Assembly: GCA_963812505.1 (NCBI GenBank)
Contig: CAWEVM010000015.1
Span: 372,001 to 436,000, forward strand
Length of the DNA: 64,000 nt
Direction of reading: 5' to 3'
From: JAMXLO01 sp963812505
GTDB taxonomy: Bacteria; Pseudomonadota; Alphaproteobacteria; Acetobacterales; Acetobacteraceae
Positions 9,563 to 18,504 of the stretch are shown here, one piece after another. The notes under the pieces were generated by a model that was given only the letters and a program-made list of their open reading frames with translations, ran no database searches and was not told where the DNA came from. The translations under genes were made by a program, and so were the position numbers. Position 1 is the first letter of the stretch; every line of letters begins with the position of its first letter.

Positions 9563-11569
9563 CTAGTTCCCGACCGAAGTGTTCTGCGCTTTACTGACAT
9601 AGGATTGGACGTCCTCGTCGAGCAGCAGACGATCGCGCGCAAGTCCGGTTGCGACCGCAGCGACCCGATTTACATAATCGGCATGGCTCGGGTAGCGCTC
9701 TTCGAGTGAGAGCCTTGGGTCGGCGTTGGTGATACGCTCCGCTTTGCTCCGCGCAAAATCAATCTGCTGTCCGAAACCATCACAACCATCGTCGCCGCCG
9801 ATCGGCATCGCGCGCAAATTCCAACCGGTGTATGTCGCGAGTGGAACCGCAACCTCTGGAAGACGGATCCCAGCGATATCATTGCCGTCTGAATCAACCT
9901 TGGGAACCAGAGCCGGATAAGGTGTACCGACGAGGCGTGGCGGCAGGATAGTCAGAATTCCCTTGTCAGCCTGTGGACCATAGTCGAACAGGTCGCCTGT
10001 GTGCATGCGGCCATTATAAATTACACCAGGAATCTGGGGGAAACCCTGCCCTTCTTCAGGCAGCGCCGCCACGAGTGTCCCGTCAGCCACGTGCGGAATT
10101 CGGCTTGCTGGCGGCTCCGTACCCTCGGATGCCCACTGGTCCATGGCGACCAGGAGCGCGCGCAGCACAGCGTTCGCCACAAGTGGATTGCGGTTCTGCT
10201 GACATATGCCGCGACCAGTGGTACCGACACCGGCTTGGTGAGGCAAGCTGGCCATGAAGTATGACCGCACATTTGCCGGTTCATCGCGCAGGTCATTGCC
10301 CGCATCGTCAACAGCGGCTACGGCCATGTCTTTGGCCCAGTATTCGTTTGCCGAATTGACTTCAAAGACCTTGGGGCAAGTCGCGCTCGCCGAGCAGCGT
10401 GCCAGCCTACCGTCGACTTTGCGGGTCACCGAATCCAATCTGACCTGATTGGTAAACGGCACCTGGAATTCCGGGAACCAGCGGTTGATGTGCTGCCGAT
10501 CGGTCCGGAATGGCTGGGCAAAGCGATAGTTCATAAAGATGCCGTCCGCTCCGCCGATCCAGTTCACGACGCCGTCGATCGCCTTCCTCCCACCTTCGTC
10601 CTCATTGAAACCGAGCAGGACAAAGTCGTGCAAGGTCCGGCACGGCTGCGAGACGCATGCCGAATAGACCGTTGCAGCCTCACCTTTCAGTGGATTCACA
10701 TTGCCATCGTCATCGCTCTGCGCAGTGCGCACAAATGCCGTTATGTCACGGATCGCCGCGAACCCCAATCCCGTGATGACCGGGTCCTTTGCTAGGTAGA
10801 TGAATTCATAAAGAGCACCCTGCTGGAACTGATCGCCACGGAGCTTTATCGCCGTACCGGTCTCGTTGGCATAGTCCCATCGGTCATCAGGTACTACGAG
10901 TGGCTGATCCTCGTAACGTCCTCGCATCGTCAATGTTGCTTTGGACTTGTCCCGTGTCGCGGCCGGATAGGTCAGAGATCCAATCGTAGTGGTATTATCG
11001 TCAATGCTGAATTCTTCGAGTGCTGGTCCAATGATTGGTGATCGGTCTGGGTTGGCCGCGACGGGCGATTTCATCAAGAAACGACTGCCACCGGGCGCAG
11101 CGGTGGTATCCCAGCCGCTGAACAGAATGCTGAATCCTTGCCGCATCAGGAAGCCGTTGCCCGCATCCGCCGCTTTGCTCGGGTTATTGCCACCGCTCGA
11201 TGCATCGTTGAATTGCTGAAATGCGAGTATCGCCCCTCGATTGGTCAGCTCGTACCAGACCTTATGGTTGCCTGCTGAATGATCGATCGGGCGCAAAATC
11301 ATGATATCGGTTTCATATTCGACCCTTCCTCTAGCGTTGCGCGGCGCGAGGCTTATATCGGTAATGATGGAGTTGTGTGGATCGGCTGGGTCGACTTCTC
11401 CCGCAATTCGTCCAGCGAGTTTTTCGTATTGACCAGCTTTGCCGAACGAGCGACCCTCAAAGGTCGGCGATTCAATGCGCACTATAGTTATCTTGGTGAT
11501 GCGCGCGTGTGCCATTTGACAGGCAACCAGCATGATGACGCAAAGACCTGCTGATATTGCGGATTTCAT
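9563..11569 (-). CDS. Secreted alpha/beta hydrolase domain protein (large, PF20091-like)
   Basis: A 668-aa exported protein. The N-terminus MKSAISAGLCVIMLVACQMAHA is a signal peptide; LVAC could be a lipobox, or cleavage could follow AHA. The body resembles the large 'alpha/beta hydrolase domain' family: an N-terminal beta-rich part (ITKITIVRIESPTFEGRSFG near residue 26), a GFSILFSGWDTT segment, a RDITAFVR segment, and the FNEDEGGRKAIDGVVNWIGG region near residue 330 with FAQPFRTDRQH. A nucleophile is not obvious. Substrate unknown. ATG 11569 is preceded by a strong GGAGGGGG. The intact IS element sits just 46 bp upstream of this start and may have changed its expression. It converges with livF. 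Confidence 0.75.
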   Translation of the reverse strand: MKSAISAGLCVIMLVACQMAHARITKITIVRIESPTFEGRSFGKAGQYEKLAGRIAGEVDPADPHNSIITDISLAPRNARGRVEYETDIMILRPIDHSAGNHKVWYELTNRGAILAFQQFNDASSGGNNPSKAADAGNGFLMRQGFSILFSGWDTTAAPGGSRFLMKSPVAANPDRSPIIGPALEEFSIDDNTTTIGSLTYPAATRDKSKATLTMRGRYEDQPLVVPDDRWDYANETGTAIKLRGDQFQQGALYEFIYLAKDPVITGLGFAAIRDITAFVRTAQSDDDGNVNPLKGEAATVYSACVSQPCRTLHDFVLLGFNEDEGGRKAIDGVVNWIGGADGIFMNYRFAQPFRTDRQHINRWFPEFQVPFTNQVRLDSVTRKVDGRLARCSASATCPKVFEVNSANEYWAKDMAVAAVDDAGNDLRDEPANVRSYFMASLPHQAGVGTTGRGICQQNRNPLVANAVLRALLVAMDQWASEGTEPPASRIPHVADGTLVAALPEEGQGFPQIPGVIYNGRMHTGDLFDYGPQADKGILTILPPRLVGTPYPALVPKVDSDGNDIAGIRLPEVAVPLATYTGWNLRAMPIGGDDGCDGFGQQIDFARSKAERITNADPRLSLEERYPSHADYVNRVAAVATGLARDRLLLDEDVQSYVSKAQNTSVGN

Positions 11570-11607
11570 GCTTCCCCCTCCCACCGCTTTTCATTTGTGG
11601 TTCTTGT

Positions 11608-11615
11608 CGCCAATA
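11608..11615. repeat. Target site duplication of the IS element (left)
   Basis: CGCCAATA immediately left of the left inverted repeat, repeated exactly at 12940-12947. Confidence 0.9.
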
Positions 11616-11645
11616 GGGCCTGTCAGGAATCCTGTGTGGAGGGTC
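11616..11645 (+). repeat. IS left terminal inverted repeat
   Basis: Thirty bases, an exact reverse complement of 12910-12939. Confidence 0.95.
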
Positions 11646-11677
11646 ATACGGTAGCCCCAGAAGGGCGAGGGGGACGT

Positions 11678-12892
11678 ATGACGATCCGGGACGCGATCAT
11701 CGATGAGCTGCTATCGGGCGAGGATCCGCAGGCGGTGTTTGCCAAGGACGGGCTGCTGGAGGCGCTGAAGAAGGCGCTGGCGGAGCGCATCCTGGATGCC
11801 GAGTTGGAGCACCATCTGCGCGGTGAGCGTGCCCAGGCGGGGCGGGGGACGCCGCGCAACCATCGCAACGGGCACAGCCGCAAGACGATGCTGAGCGGGT
11901 CGGGCAAGCTGGAGATCGCGGTGCCGCGCGACCGCCAGGCGAACTTCGAGCCGCAACTGATTGCCAAGTACCGTCGCCGATTCCCCGATTTCGATGCCAA
12001 GGTGATCTCGCTCTACGCGCGCGGCCTGAGCATGCGCGAGATCGAGGGCCATCTGCGGGATCTGTATGGCATCGAAGTCTCGCCCGAGCTGATCAGCACG
12101 GTCACCGACGCGGTGCACGAGCAGGTGACGGAGTGGCAGAACCGGCCGCTGGAACCGCTCTACGCCCTGGTGTTCTTCGATGCGCTGCGGGTCAAGGTGC
12201 GCGACGAAGGCATGGTGCGCAACAAGGCAGTGTATTTGGCGCTCGGCGTGCGGCCCGACGGCACCAAAGAGGCGCTCGGTCTGTGGATCGAGCAGACCGA
12301 AGGCGCCAAATTCTGGCTGCGGGTGATGAACGAGTTGCGCACCCGCGGGGTGCAGGACGTGCTGATCGCCGTGGTTGACGGGCTGAACGGTTTTCCGGAG
12401 GCGATCAACGCCGTGTTCCCGCAAACCCAGGTGCAGACCTGCATCGTGCATCTGCTGCGCCATGCGCTGTCGTTTGCTTCATGGAAGGACCGCCGCGAGC
12501 TCGCCGCCGCGCTGCGGCCGATCTACACGGCGGTGAACGCCGAGGCGGCACGCGAGGCCCTGGAAGACTTCGCCGCCGGGTCATGGGGCCGCAAATATCC
12601 GCCCATCGCACCGGCCTGGCGACGGCAGTGGGAACAGGTGATCCCGTTCTTCGCCTACCCGCCCGAGGTGCGGCGGATCATCTACACCACCAATGCCATC
12701 GAGAGCCTCAATAGCAAATTACGCACCGCAGTGCGCAGCCGTGGCCACTTCCCCAATGACGAAGCGGCAACCAAGCTGTTGTTCCTGGTGTTGCGCGAGG
12801 TCGGCCGCGAGTGGAAGATGCCGCCACGCGAATGGGCCGCCGCCAAGACGCAGTTCGCCGTCATGTTCGGCGAACGGTTCACCGCAGAGTAG
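11678..12892 (+). CDS. IS256 family transposase (mutator type)
   Basis: A 404-aa DDE-type transposase that cuts and joins the IS ends. Family marks are visible in order: an N-terminal helical domain (LLEALKKALAERILDAELEHHL), RNHRNGHSRKTM, the VPRDRQANFEPQLI strand, YARGLSMREIEGHL, the first Asp in ALVFFDALRVKVR, VVDGLNGFPEAI with the second Asp, the conserved QTCIVHLLRHAL, and the C-terminal YTTNAIESLNSKLR with the catalytic Glu. All are uninterrupted, so it looks functional. ATG 11678 follows a GGGGGAC stretch; an upstream in-frame extension would run back into the left inverted repeat and is not needed. Confidence 0.95.
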   Translation: MTIRDAIIDELLSGEDPQAVFAKDGLLEALKKALAERILDAELEHHLRGERAQAGRGTPRNHRNGHSRKTMLSGSGKLEIAVPRDRQANFEPQLIAKYRRRFPDFDAKVISLYARGLSMREIEGHLRDLYGIEVSPELISTVTDAVHEQVTEWQNRPLEPLYALVFFDALRVKVRDEGMVRNKAVYLALGVRPDGTKEALGLWIEQTEGAKFWLRVMNELRTRGVQDVLIAVVDGLNGFPEAINAVFPQTQVQTCIVHLLRHALSFASWKDRRELAAALRPIYTAVNAEAAREALEDFAAGSWGRKYPPIAPAWRRQWEQVIPFFAYPPEVRRIIYTTNAIESLNSKLRTAVRSRGHFPNDEAATKLLFLVLREVGREWKMPPREWAAAKTQFAVMFGERFTAE

Positions 12893-12909
12893 AAGGTTCA
12901 ACTGCAACC

Positions 12910-12939
12910 GACCCTCCACACAGGATTCCTGACAGGCCC
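12910..12939 (-). repeat. IS right terminal inverted repeat
   Basis: Thirty bases, exact reverse complement of the left end at 11616-11645. Confidence 0.95.
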
Positions 12940-12947
12940 CGCCAATA
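12940..12947. repeat. Target site duplication of the IS element (right)
   Basis: CGCCAATA, identical to 11608-11615. Confidence 0.9.
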
Positions 12948-13117
12948 GCGTCGAGGGGCTGCGCCTCGATTACCAGGGCCACGGCGACAATTCGCATGCC
13001 AGCGCAGTACGGTACGGTACGTCATCCACTTCTCTGCGGTCAAGGCAGTCGGCAGGTTTGGTATCGACTGCCAACCGGTCAGCCAGAAGCGGTCAGTCAG
13101 TCGATCAATCGACGTCC

Positions 13118-13801
13118 TCACTCCACCAGCGCGGCAATCGCCGCCCGCAACGCCGCAACCCCCTCCCCGCTCTCGCTGCTGGTCACCACCACGTCGGGAT
13201 GCGCCGCCGCATGCGCGCGTGCCAACCGCCGCGCCTCCTCCAGCTTCCGCGCCAATGCCTCCGGCTTCACCCCATCAGCCTTCGTCAGGACAAGCTGGAA
13301 CGTAACCGCCGCGCGATCCAGCACCTCCATCACCGCGACATCCGCCGCCTTCACCTCGATCCGCGCGTCCAACAGCAGCATCACGCGCCGCAGCGTTGGA
13401 CGCCCGCGCAGGTAGTCGAACATCAGGCCCTGCCAATCCTGCTTCACCGATCTGCCCGCGCGCGCATACCCGTAGCCAGGCATATCGACCAGCGTCAGCC
13501 GCGCGCCCAGATCGAAAAAGTTGAGTTGCCGTGTCCGCCCCGGCTCGCCCGATACACGCGCAAGCGCTCGCCGCCCGGTAAGTGCATTCAACAGCGACGA
13601 CTTGCCGACGTTTGACCGCCCGGCGAACGCAACCTCCGGTCCCGCTGTCGGCGGCAACTGGTCCAGCCGCTGCGCCGCGTAGACGAACCGGCACTCGGCG
13701 GCGAACAGCAGCCGCCCCGCCTCGATCAGCGCCTCGTCATCCTCGGTCAGGTGCGCGCGAGTCCCGGGCGCGTCAGGTTCGTCCGCCGCATGATCAGCCA
13801 T
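13118..13801 (-). CDS. engB: Ribosome biogenesis GTP-binding protein YsxC/EngB
   Basis: A 227-aa Era/TrmE-like GTPase needed for large ribosomal subunit assembly. Motifs are G1 GRSNVGKSSLLN, switch I region SGEPGRTRQLNFF, G3 LVDMPGYGYARAG (Pro in place of the usual Thr is normal for EngB), and G4 LTKADGVK. ATG 13801 overlaps the end of yidC by 55 bp, which fits the usual coupled yidC-engB arrangement. The frame stays open far upstream as a shadow inside yidC, so that longer reading is rejected. Confidence 0.95.
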   Translation of the reverse strand: MADHAADEPDAPGTRAHLTEDDEALIEAGRLLFAAECRFVYAAQRLDQLPPTAGPEVAFAGRSNVGKSSLLNALTGRRALARVSGEPGRTRQLNFFDLGARLTLVDMPGYGYARAGRSVKQDWQGLMFDYLRGRPTLRRVMLLLDARIEVKAADVAVMEVLDRAAVTFQLVLTKADGVKPEALARKLEEARRLARAHAAAHPDVVVTSSESGEGVAALRAAIAALVE

Positions 13802-15483
13802 TGCTGCGCAACCGACAGCAGGTTGTTCCAGCTCCAATAGATCACCAGCCCCGCCGGGAAACGTGCCAGCATGAAGGTGAAGATCAGCGGCATGAACTGG
13901 AACATGCGTGCCTGCACCGGATCCGGTGGCGGCGGGTTCAGCCTCTGCTGCAGGAACATCGTGCAGCCCATGATCAGCGGCCACGCGCCGAGATGCAGGA
14001 ACGGCGAGATCGTCGTGGGATCGAACGGGATCAGTCCGAACAGGTTGAAGATGTTGGTCGGATCTACCTGCGACAGGTCGTGGATCCAGCCGAAGAACGG
14101 CGCCTGCCGCATCTCGATGGTGACGAAGATGACCTTGTAGAGCGAGAAGAACACCGGGATCTGCACCACCATCGGCAGGCAGCCAGACGCCGGGTTCACC
14201 TTCTCGGTCCGATACATCGCCATCATCTCTTGCTGCATCCGCTGCGGCTCGTCTTTGAACCGCTCCCGCAGCGCCTGCATCTTCGGCGCCAGCAGCTTCA
14301 TCTTGCTCATCGAGCGATATGAGTAATTCGCCAGCGGGAAGAACAGCGCCTTCACGAGCACGGTGAACGCCATGATCGCCAGGCCAAAGTTCCCCAGCAG
14401 CCCGTTCAGCCAGTCGAGGCAATAGAAGATCGGCTTGGTCAGAAAATAGAACCAGCCGAAATCCACCGCCTTGTCGAAGCTCGGGATGTGGTACTCGGCC
14501 TGATAGCGGTCGAGCAGCCGCACGATCTTGGCGCCGGCGAATGCGTGCGAGAACATCGATGCGTCGCCGTTGGCAGGCACCGTCTGCGGCTCCTGGCTGA
14601 TGTAGTCCACCTGGTAGTGGTCGCCGTCCTCCGAACGATGGACGAAGTTGACCTTCGAAGCCACCGCCTGATCGGGTACCAGCGCGGCGAGCCAGTATTT
14701 GTCGGTGATGCCAGCCCAGCCGCCGGTTGCCGGCGCACTGTACGCGATGCCATCCTTCTTCTCGCCCTCGCTCTTCGCCTTGGCGTACGTGGTCTCCTGC
14801 AGCGTGCCGTCCACCACACCCAACAGGCCCTCGAACAGGATGTAATAGCCGGCCACTTCGGGCGTGTAGTCGCGACGAACACGCGCCCACGGGAACAGCT
14901 TCACCGGCGCGCTTGTCGTATTCCTCACTGATTGCTGCACGCCGAACATGTAATTGTCGTCGACCGAGAACTTGATCTGGAAGGTCAGACCGGCGCCATT
15001 GTCCCACGAGAGGGTAACAGGATTGCCGTCGGCCAGCGTCCCGCCGGAGCTGGCCCACACAGTGTCATTGTCCGGCAGCTTAACCTGTTCGCCGGGCCCG
15101 GCGCTCCATCCGTACTGAATGTAATAAGGCTGCTTCTCCGACAGCGGTTCCAGCAATCGCACGTCCGGTGAATTGGGCGCCAGCGTCTCGCGATAGTCGG
15201 TGAGCACCAGGTCATCCAGCCGCGCGCCCAGCAGGCTGATGGAGCCCCTGAGACGAGGCGCCGCGATCTGCACCCGCGGCACCTCCTTGGGCACCTTCGG
15301 CGTCGTCACTTCAGGAGCAGCCGTTGCCGGTCCATTCGGCCCCTGCACCGGCGGGGTCTGACCACTGGCAACCTGCGCCGGCGGCTTAGGCGGCTGCGGC
15401 AGATGCGGCGCGATCAGCAACTGAAAGCCGAGCAGAATGGCCACCGAGATCGCGATCGCTATGAACAGACGCTGCTGGTCCAT
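13747..15483 (-). CDS. yidC: Membrane protein insertase YidC
   Basis: A 578-aa inner-membrane insertase and folding chaperone that works with or without SecYEG. The N-terminal signal-anchor (MDQQRLFIAIAISVAILLGFQ), a Pro-rich linker, the large periplasmic beta-supersandwich domain and the C-terminal five-TM core are visible, with family signatures RSMSKMKLLAPKMQALRERF, GCLPMVVQIPVFFSLYKVI and FQFMPLIFTFMLARFPAGLVIYW. Normal length for a Gram-negative YidC. Its start overlaps the yidD stop region in the conserved rpmH-rnpA-yidD-yidC cluster. Confidence 0.97.
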   Translation of the reverse strand: MDQQRLFIAIAISVAILLGFQLLIAPHLPQPPKPPAQVASGQTPPVQGPNGPATAAPEVTTPKVPKEVPRVQIAAPRLRGSISLLGARLDDLVLTDYRETLAPNSPDVRLLEPLSEKQPYYIQYGWSAGPGEQVKLPDNDTVWASSGGTLADGNPVTLSWDNGAGLTFQIKFSVDDNYMFGVQQSVRNTTSAPVKLFPWARVRRDYTPEVAGYYILFEGLLGVVDGTLQETTYAKAKSEGEKKDGIAYSAPATGGWAGITDKYWLAALVPDQAVASKVNFVHRSEDGDHYQVDYISQEPQTVPANGDASMFSHAFAGAKIVRLLDRYQAEYHIPSFDKAVDFGWFYFLTKPIFYCLDWLNGLLGNFGLAIMAFTVLVKALFFPLANYSYRSMSKMKLLAPKMQALRERFKDEPQRMQQEMMAMYRTEKVNPASGCLPMVVQIPVFFSLYKVIFVTIEMRQAPFFGWIHDLSQVDPTNIFNLFGLIPFDPTTISPFLHLGAWPLIMGCTMFLQQRLNPPPPDPVQARMFQFMPLIFTFMLARFPAGLVIYWSWNNLLSVAQQWLIMRRTNLTRPGLART

Positions 15484-15725
15484 TACACCCTCGTCCCGCA
15501 GTCACAATCGGGCACCGGATCGTAGCCTCCTTCATGCCATGGATTGCAGCGCAAGATGCGTCGCGCAGCCAGCCCGCTACCCCGTGCCGCCCCGTGACCC
15601 CGGATCGCCTCGATCGCGTAGTCGCTGCAACTGGGGAAGAACCTGCAATTGGCGCCGATCATCGGCCGAATAGTCCACTGGTAGGCGCGCACCACGCCAA
15701 TCGCGATCTGAGCGGCTGGTCTCAT
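15483..15725 (-). CDS. yidD: Membrane protein insertion efficiency factor YidD
   Basis: An 80-aa small membrane-associated protein. It carries the family core YQWTIRPMIGANCRFFPSCSDYAIEAI, with the CRFxPSCSxYA motif, and RRILRCNPWHEGGYDPVP. It ends in a CDCG tail. It sits between rnpA and yidC with overlapping starts and stops, the standard place, and helps YidC-dependent insertion. Confidence 0.95.
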   Translation of the reverse strand: MRPAAQIAIGVVRAYQWTIRPMIGANCRFFPSCSDYAIEAIRGHGAARGSGLAARRILRCNPWHEGGYDPVPDCDCGTRV

Positions 15726-16060
15726 ACGACCGCCGCCCTCGCCAATGCCCGGCGCAGATCCTCTTGCAAGCCTACGAAGCTTCGCCCGCGCGTCGCCTCC
15801 CGGCCGATTAACACGAGGTCGACGCCCGAGACCGGATGCTCATCCAGCACCAGCCTCGCAGCCTCCTTCAGCCGACGGCGCGTTCGATTGCGGATCACGG
15901 CGTTGCCGATCTTCTTGGTGACGGTAAAGCCAAGTCGCGCCGGACCATGATCCTCTCGCGGCAGTGCCTGCACCACCACGCCGGTCGTCGCTGCCTTGCG
16001 TCCTTTGGCCGCGGCACGCAAGAACTCGGCACGACGTGTCAGGCGGCCCGGGCCGGCCAA
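15722..16060 (-). CDS. rnpA: Ribonuclease P protein component
   Basis: About 112 aa; the protein cofactor of RNase P for tRNA 5' maturation. The core RLTRRAEFLRAAAKGRK, the strand LGFTVTKKIGNAVIRNRTRRRLKEAAR (RNP motif region) and the C-terminal DLVLIGREATRGRSF are characteristic. The start is inferred as TTG 16060, 13 bp after the rpmH stop, because it gives a normal-length N-terminus; the open frame extends upstream antisense to nothing useful but overlaps rpmH. Confidence 0.9.
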   Translation of the reverse strand: MAGPGRLTRRAEFLRAAAKGRKAATTGVVVQALPREDHGPARLGFTVTKKIGNAVIRNRTRRRLKEAARLVLDEHPVSGVDLVLIGREATRGRSFVGLQEDLRRALARAAVV

Positions 16061-16073
16061 GTCAGGCCGCCAA

Positions 16074-16208
16074 TCAGGCCGACAGGCGCTTGCGGCCCTT
16101 GGTCCGCCGATTGGCCAGCACTTTGCGGCCTCCGACGGTGGCCATGCGGGCGCGGAACCCATGCCGCCGCTTGCGGACCAGCTTCGACGGTTGATAGGTG
16201 CGCTTCAC
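16074..16208 (-). CDS. rpmH: 50S ribosomal protein L34
   Basis: A 44-aa ribosomal protein. Reading from GTG 16208 gives (M)KRTYQPSKLVRKRRHGFRA, then RMATVGGRKVLANRRTKGRK and RLSA, an almost invariant L34 sequence, ending at TGA 16074-16076. It is the first gene of the rpmH-rnpA-yidD-yidC-engB cluster. The 190-bp region to the divergent TVP38 gene must hold its promoter. Confidence 0.96.
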   Translation of the reverse strand: MKRTYQPSKLVRKRRHGFRARMATVGGRKVLANRRTKGRKRLSA

Positions 16209-16400
16209 AGCCGGTTCTCCGATGGTGCCTGGATACCCGCCTCAGCGCGGGCTCGGGCGCCCAACCCGGCGCCCATCGCAGGCGGCGGCTTATAGTGGTG
16301 TGGCCAAAAGCCGTCAATCGCACCTCGATCACAGTGCCATCCGGCAATCCATCCAGATTGTCACGCGACAGCGAGCGCAAAGCCACTACATGGTTCAGCC

Positions 16401-17099
16401 ATGGGGACCCTGCGCCGATTCTGGCCCATCGCACTCCTGCTCGCGGCCATCGTGGCCGCCTGGGCTGCTGGGGCAACCCGGCAGATCAGCTGGGAATCCC
16501 TCGGGCGTAACGAGGCCGTGCTGCTCGCCTGGGTGGCCTCACACCCGATCATGGCTCCCTCGCTCTATATCCTTATCTATGCTGCGGCGGTCCTGCTCTC
16601 GCTGCCGGAATCAGCAGTGCTCACGGCCGCGGCCGGGTTGCTGTTTGGGACCTTGTTCGGCGGCATTCTCGCAGTCGTCGGATCGTCCGCCGGCGCAATC
16701 GCGCTGTTTCTCGCCGTTCGCTACCACCTCGCCGACGCCATTGCCAGCCGGAGTGGTCGGTTCCTCAATACCGTCCGTCTGGGCCTGCGACGCGATGGCT
16801 TCAGCTATCTGCTCGCCATTCGTCTGGTGCCCGCCTTCCCCTTCTGGCTCGTCAACCTAGGGGCCGCCTTGAGCGGCATGCGACTGCTGCCCTATGCCGC
16901 CGCCACTGTGATCGGGATCATGCCGGCCACGTTCGTCTTTGCCTCGATCGGCGCCGGCCTCGGCGATGTGCTGGCGAGCGGCGGCAGTCCTGACCTCACG
17001 CTGATCTTTTCACCGCGCATTCTGGGGCCGCTGATCGGGCTCGCGGCATTGTCCCTGCTGCCGGTCGTCTGGCGTCGCTGGAAGCGATCCAGTGCCTGA
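16401..17099 (+). CDS. TVP38/TMEM64 family membrane protein
   Basis: A 232-aa integral membrane protein of the VTT/SNARE-associated (DedA-like) superfamily. The signature block SLPESAVLTAAAGLLFGTLFGGILAVVGSSAGA near residue 68 with the reentrant-loop glycines, and RLVPAFPFWLVNLGAALSGM near residue 140, are typical of YdjX-Z / TVP38 proteins. Its last 8 bp overlap the GTG start of a mercuric-reductase-like flavoprotein. This pairing, sometimes a fusion, recurs in proteobacteria and cyanobacteria. Function is unclear; lipid scrambling or ion export is suggested for relatives. Confidence 0.9.
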   Translation: MGTLRRFWPIALLLAAIVAAWAAGATRQISWESLGRNEAVLLAWVASHPIMAPSLYILIYAAAVLLSLPESAVLTAAAGLLFGTLFGGILAVVGSSAGAIALFLAVRYHLADAIASRSGRFLNTVRLGLRRDGFSYLLAIRLVPAFPFWLVNLGAALSGMRLLPYAAATVIGIMPATFVFASIGAGLGDVLASGGSPDLTLIFSPRILGPLIGLAALSLLPVVWRRWKRSSA

Positions 17100-18504
17100 T
17101 TTCGATCTGGCGGTGGTCGGTGCAGGCGCTTCTGGTCTTTCCGTCACCGCCGTCGCGGCACAACTGGGCCTGCGGGTCCTGCTGATCGAGCGTGACCGGA
17201 TGGGCGGCGACTGCCTGAATTTCGGCTGTGTGCCCAGCAAGGCACTGCTCGCCGCGTCGCACGCCGCTCAGGCAGCGCGCACGGTCGCGCGGTTCGGTGT
17301 CCACCTGCCAGAACCGGACATCGACTGGCCTGCCGTGCGCGAGCACGTGAACGGCGTGATCGCCGCCATCGCACCCACGGATTCCGAAACCCGCTTCCGT
17401 GCGCTCGGTGCGACCGTGCTCCGCGGCGAGGCCCGCTTCGTTGCCCCCGACACCCTGCTGGTCGGTGGCCGTAGGATCACCGCCCGCCGCGTCGTTATTG
17501 CTGCCGGCAGTTCGGCAGCGGTACCCCCAATTCCCGGTCTTGACCGGATCGCCTACCTGACCAATGCCACGATCTTCTCCCTGGCCGAGCGCCCTGAGCA
17601 CCTGATGATCCTCGGCGGCGGACCGATCGGCCTGGAGATGGCCGACGCGTTCGCGGGCCTTGGCAGTCGCGTGACAGTCGTCGAGGCCGCGACGATCGCC
17701 AGCAAGGAGGACCCCGAACTGGTCGCCGGACTGCGGAACGGCCTCACGGCACGCGGCATCACCCTGCTTGAAGGGGCGACAATGAGGGCCATCGAGCCTG
17801 GCCCCACGCTGGTGCTGAACGATGGCCGGCGGATCGGCGGCAGCCATTTGTTGGTCGCGGTCGGGCGGCGACCGAACCTGGAGGCGCTGGATCTCGCCGC
17901 AGGCAATGTGCAGGTGAGCAGGCTGGGGATCGCCACCGATCGCGGATTGCGCAGCCTGACCAACCGGCGCGTCTATGCGGTGGGTGACATCGCGGATCCG
18001 CAGGGCATCGGCCCGCGCGCCTTCACCCATGTCGGCTCCTATCACGCTGGCATCGTGATCCGCCGCGCCCTGTTCCGCCTGCCGGCGCGGATCGACTACG
18101 CCGCGCTGCCGCGTGTCACCTACACACAGACCGAGCTGGCCCAGGTCGGCATGACCGAGGCCGAGGCAACCGCCGCCGGCCATCGCATCGCCATCCTGCG
18201 CTGGCCGCTCGCCGACAATGACCGCGCCACCGCGGAACGGGATACCACCGGTCTGGTCAAGCTTGTCGTTGCGAGAGGCCGCATGCTCGGTGCCGGCATT
18301 CTGGCGCCGAACGCCGGCGAGATGATCAGCCTCTGGACCCTTGCAATCGCGCGGCGGATGAAATTGAGCGCACTGGCGTCGCTGATCGTGCCCTATCCGA
18401 CGCGGACGGAAGCGGGCAAGCGCGCCGCCGGTAGTTTCTTCCTGCCCCGGCTGTTTGCGCCACGGACCAAGACCTTGGTCCACCTTCTGGCCCGGTTGCC
18501 GTGA
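17092..18504 (+). CDS. FAD-dependent pyridine nucleotide-disulfide oxidoreductase (mercuric reductase / LPD-like)
   Basis: A 470-aa flavoprotein disulfide reductase. FAD-binding GAGASGLS near residue 10, redox-active pair in GGDCLNFGCVPSKALLA near residue 42, NAD(P)-binding LGGGPIGLEMADAFAGLG near residue 178, FAD-binding VYAVGDIADP near residue 297 and a dimerisation domain from about residue 345 (RVTYTQTELAQVGMTEAEA). The usual HPT/HPE active-site His-Glu near the C-terminus of lipoyl dehydrogenase is not seen: the matching segment reads IVPYPTRTEA, as in mercuric-reductase-like orphans. No N-terminal heavy-metal domain and no mer genes nearby, so mercury reduction is doubtful. GTG start overlaps the TVP38 stop. 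Confidence 0.88.
   Translation: MPDFDLAVVGAGASGLSVTAVAAQLGLRVLLIERDRMGGDCLNFGCVPSKALLAASHAAQAARTVARFGVHLPEPDIDWPAVREHVNGVIAAIAPTDSETRFRALGATVLRGEARFVAPDTLLVGGRRITARRVVIAAGSSAAVPPIPGLDRIAYLTNATIFSLAERPEHLMILGGGPIGLEMADAFAGLGSRVTVVEAATIASKEDPELVAGLRNGLTARGITLLEGATMRAIEPGPTLVLNDGRRIGGSHLLVAVGRRPNLEALDLAAGNVQVSRLGIATDRGLRSLTNRRVYAVGDIADPQGIGPRAFTHVGSYHAGIVIRRALFRLPARIDYAALPRVTYTQTELAQVGMTEAEATAAGHRIAILRWPLADNDRATAERDTTGLVKLVVARGRMLGAGILAPNAGEMISLWTLAIARRMKLSALASLIVPYPTRTEAGKRAAGSFFLPRLFAPRTKTLVHLLARLP

Larger units (their letters stand above)
11616..12939 (+). mobile_element. Complete IS256-family insertion sequence (1324 bp)
   Basis: The element is bounded by perfect 30-bp terminal inverted repeats at 11616-11645 and 12910-12939, beginning GGGCCTGTCAGGAATCCTGT on the left and ending with its exact complement on the right. 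An 8-bp direct duplication, CGCCAATA, flanks it, the size expected for IS256-family elements. It holds a single intact transposase gene. Perfect ends and duplication imply a recent, probably still mobile, copy. It lies between engB and the large hydrolase gene, disrupting no recognisable gene but splitting their intergenic region. Confidence 0.95.

Noticed and set aside
12949..12967. Possible hairpin CGAGG-N7-CCTCG right of the IS
   Set aside because: Five-base arms without a following T-run are too weak to call a terminator.
13007..13022. Tandem GTACG units (GTACGGTACGGTACGT) near the IS element
   Set aside because: Only about three units, no gene or promoter context, and no further copies; kept as a curiosity, not a feature.
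13118..15058. A 646-codon open frame that would fuse engB to a long N-terminal region
   Set aside because: The upstream part is an alternate-frame shadow of yidC on the same strand; the EngB family starts at ATG 13801.
17092..18504. Mercury-resistance locus
   Set aside because: The flavoprotein resembles mercuric reductase but lacks a heavy-metal domain, and no merR/T/P genes are adjacent.
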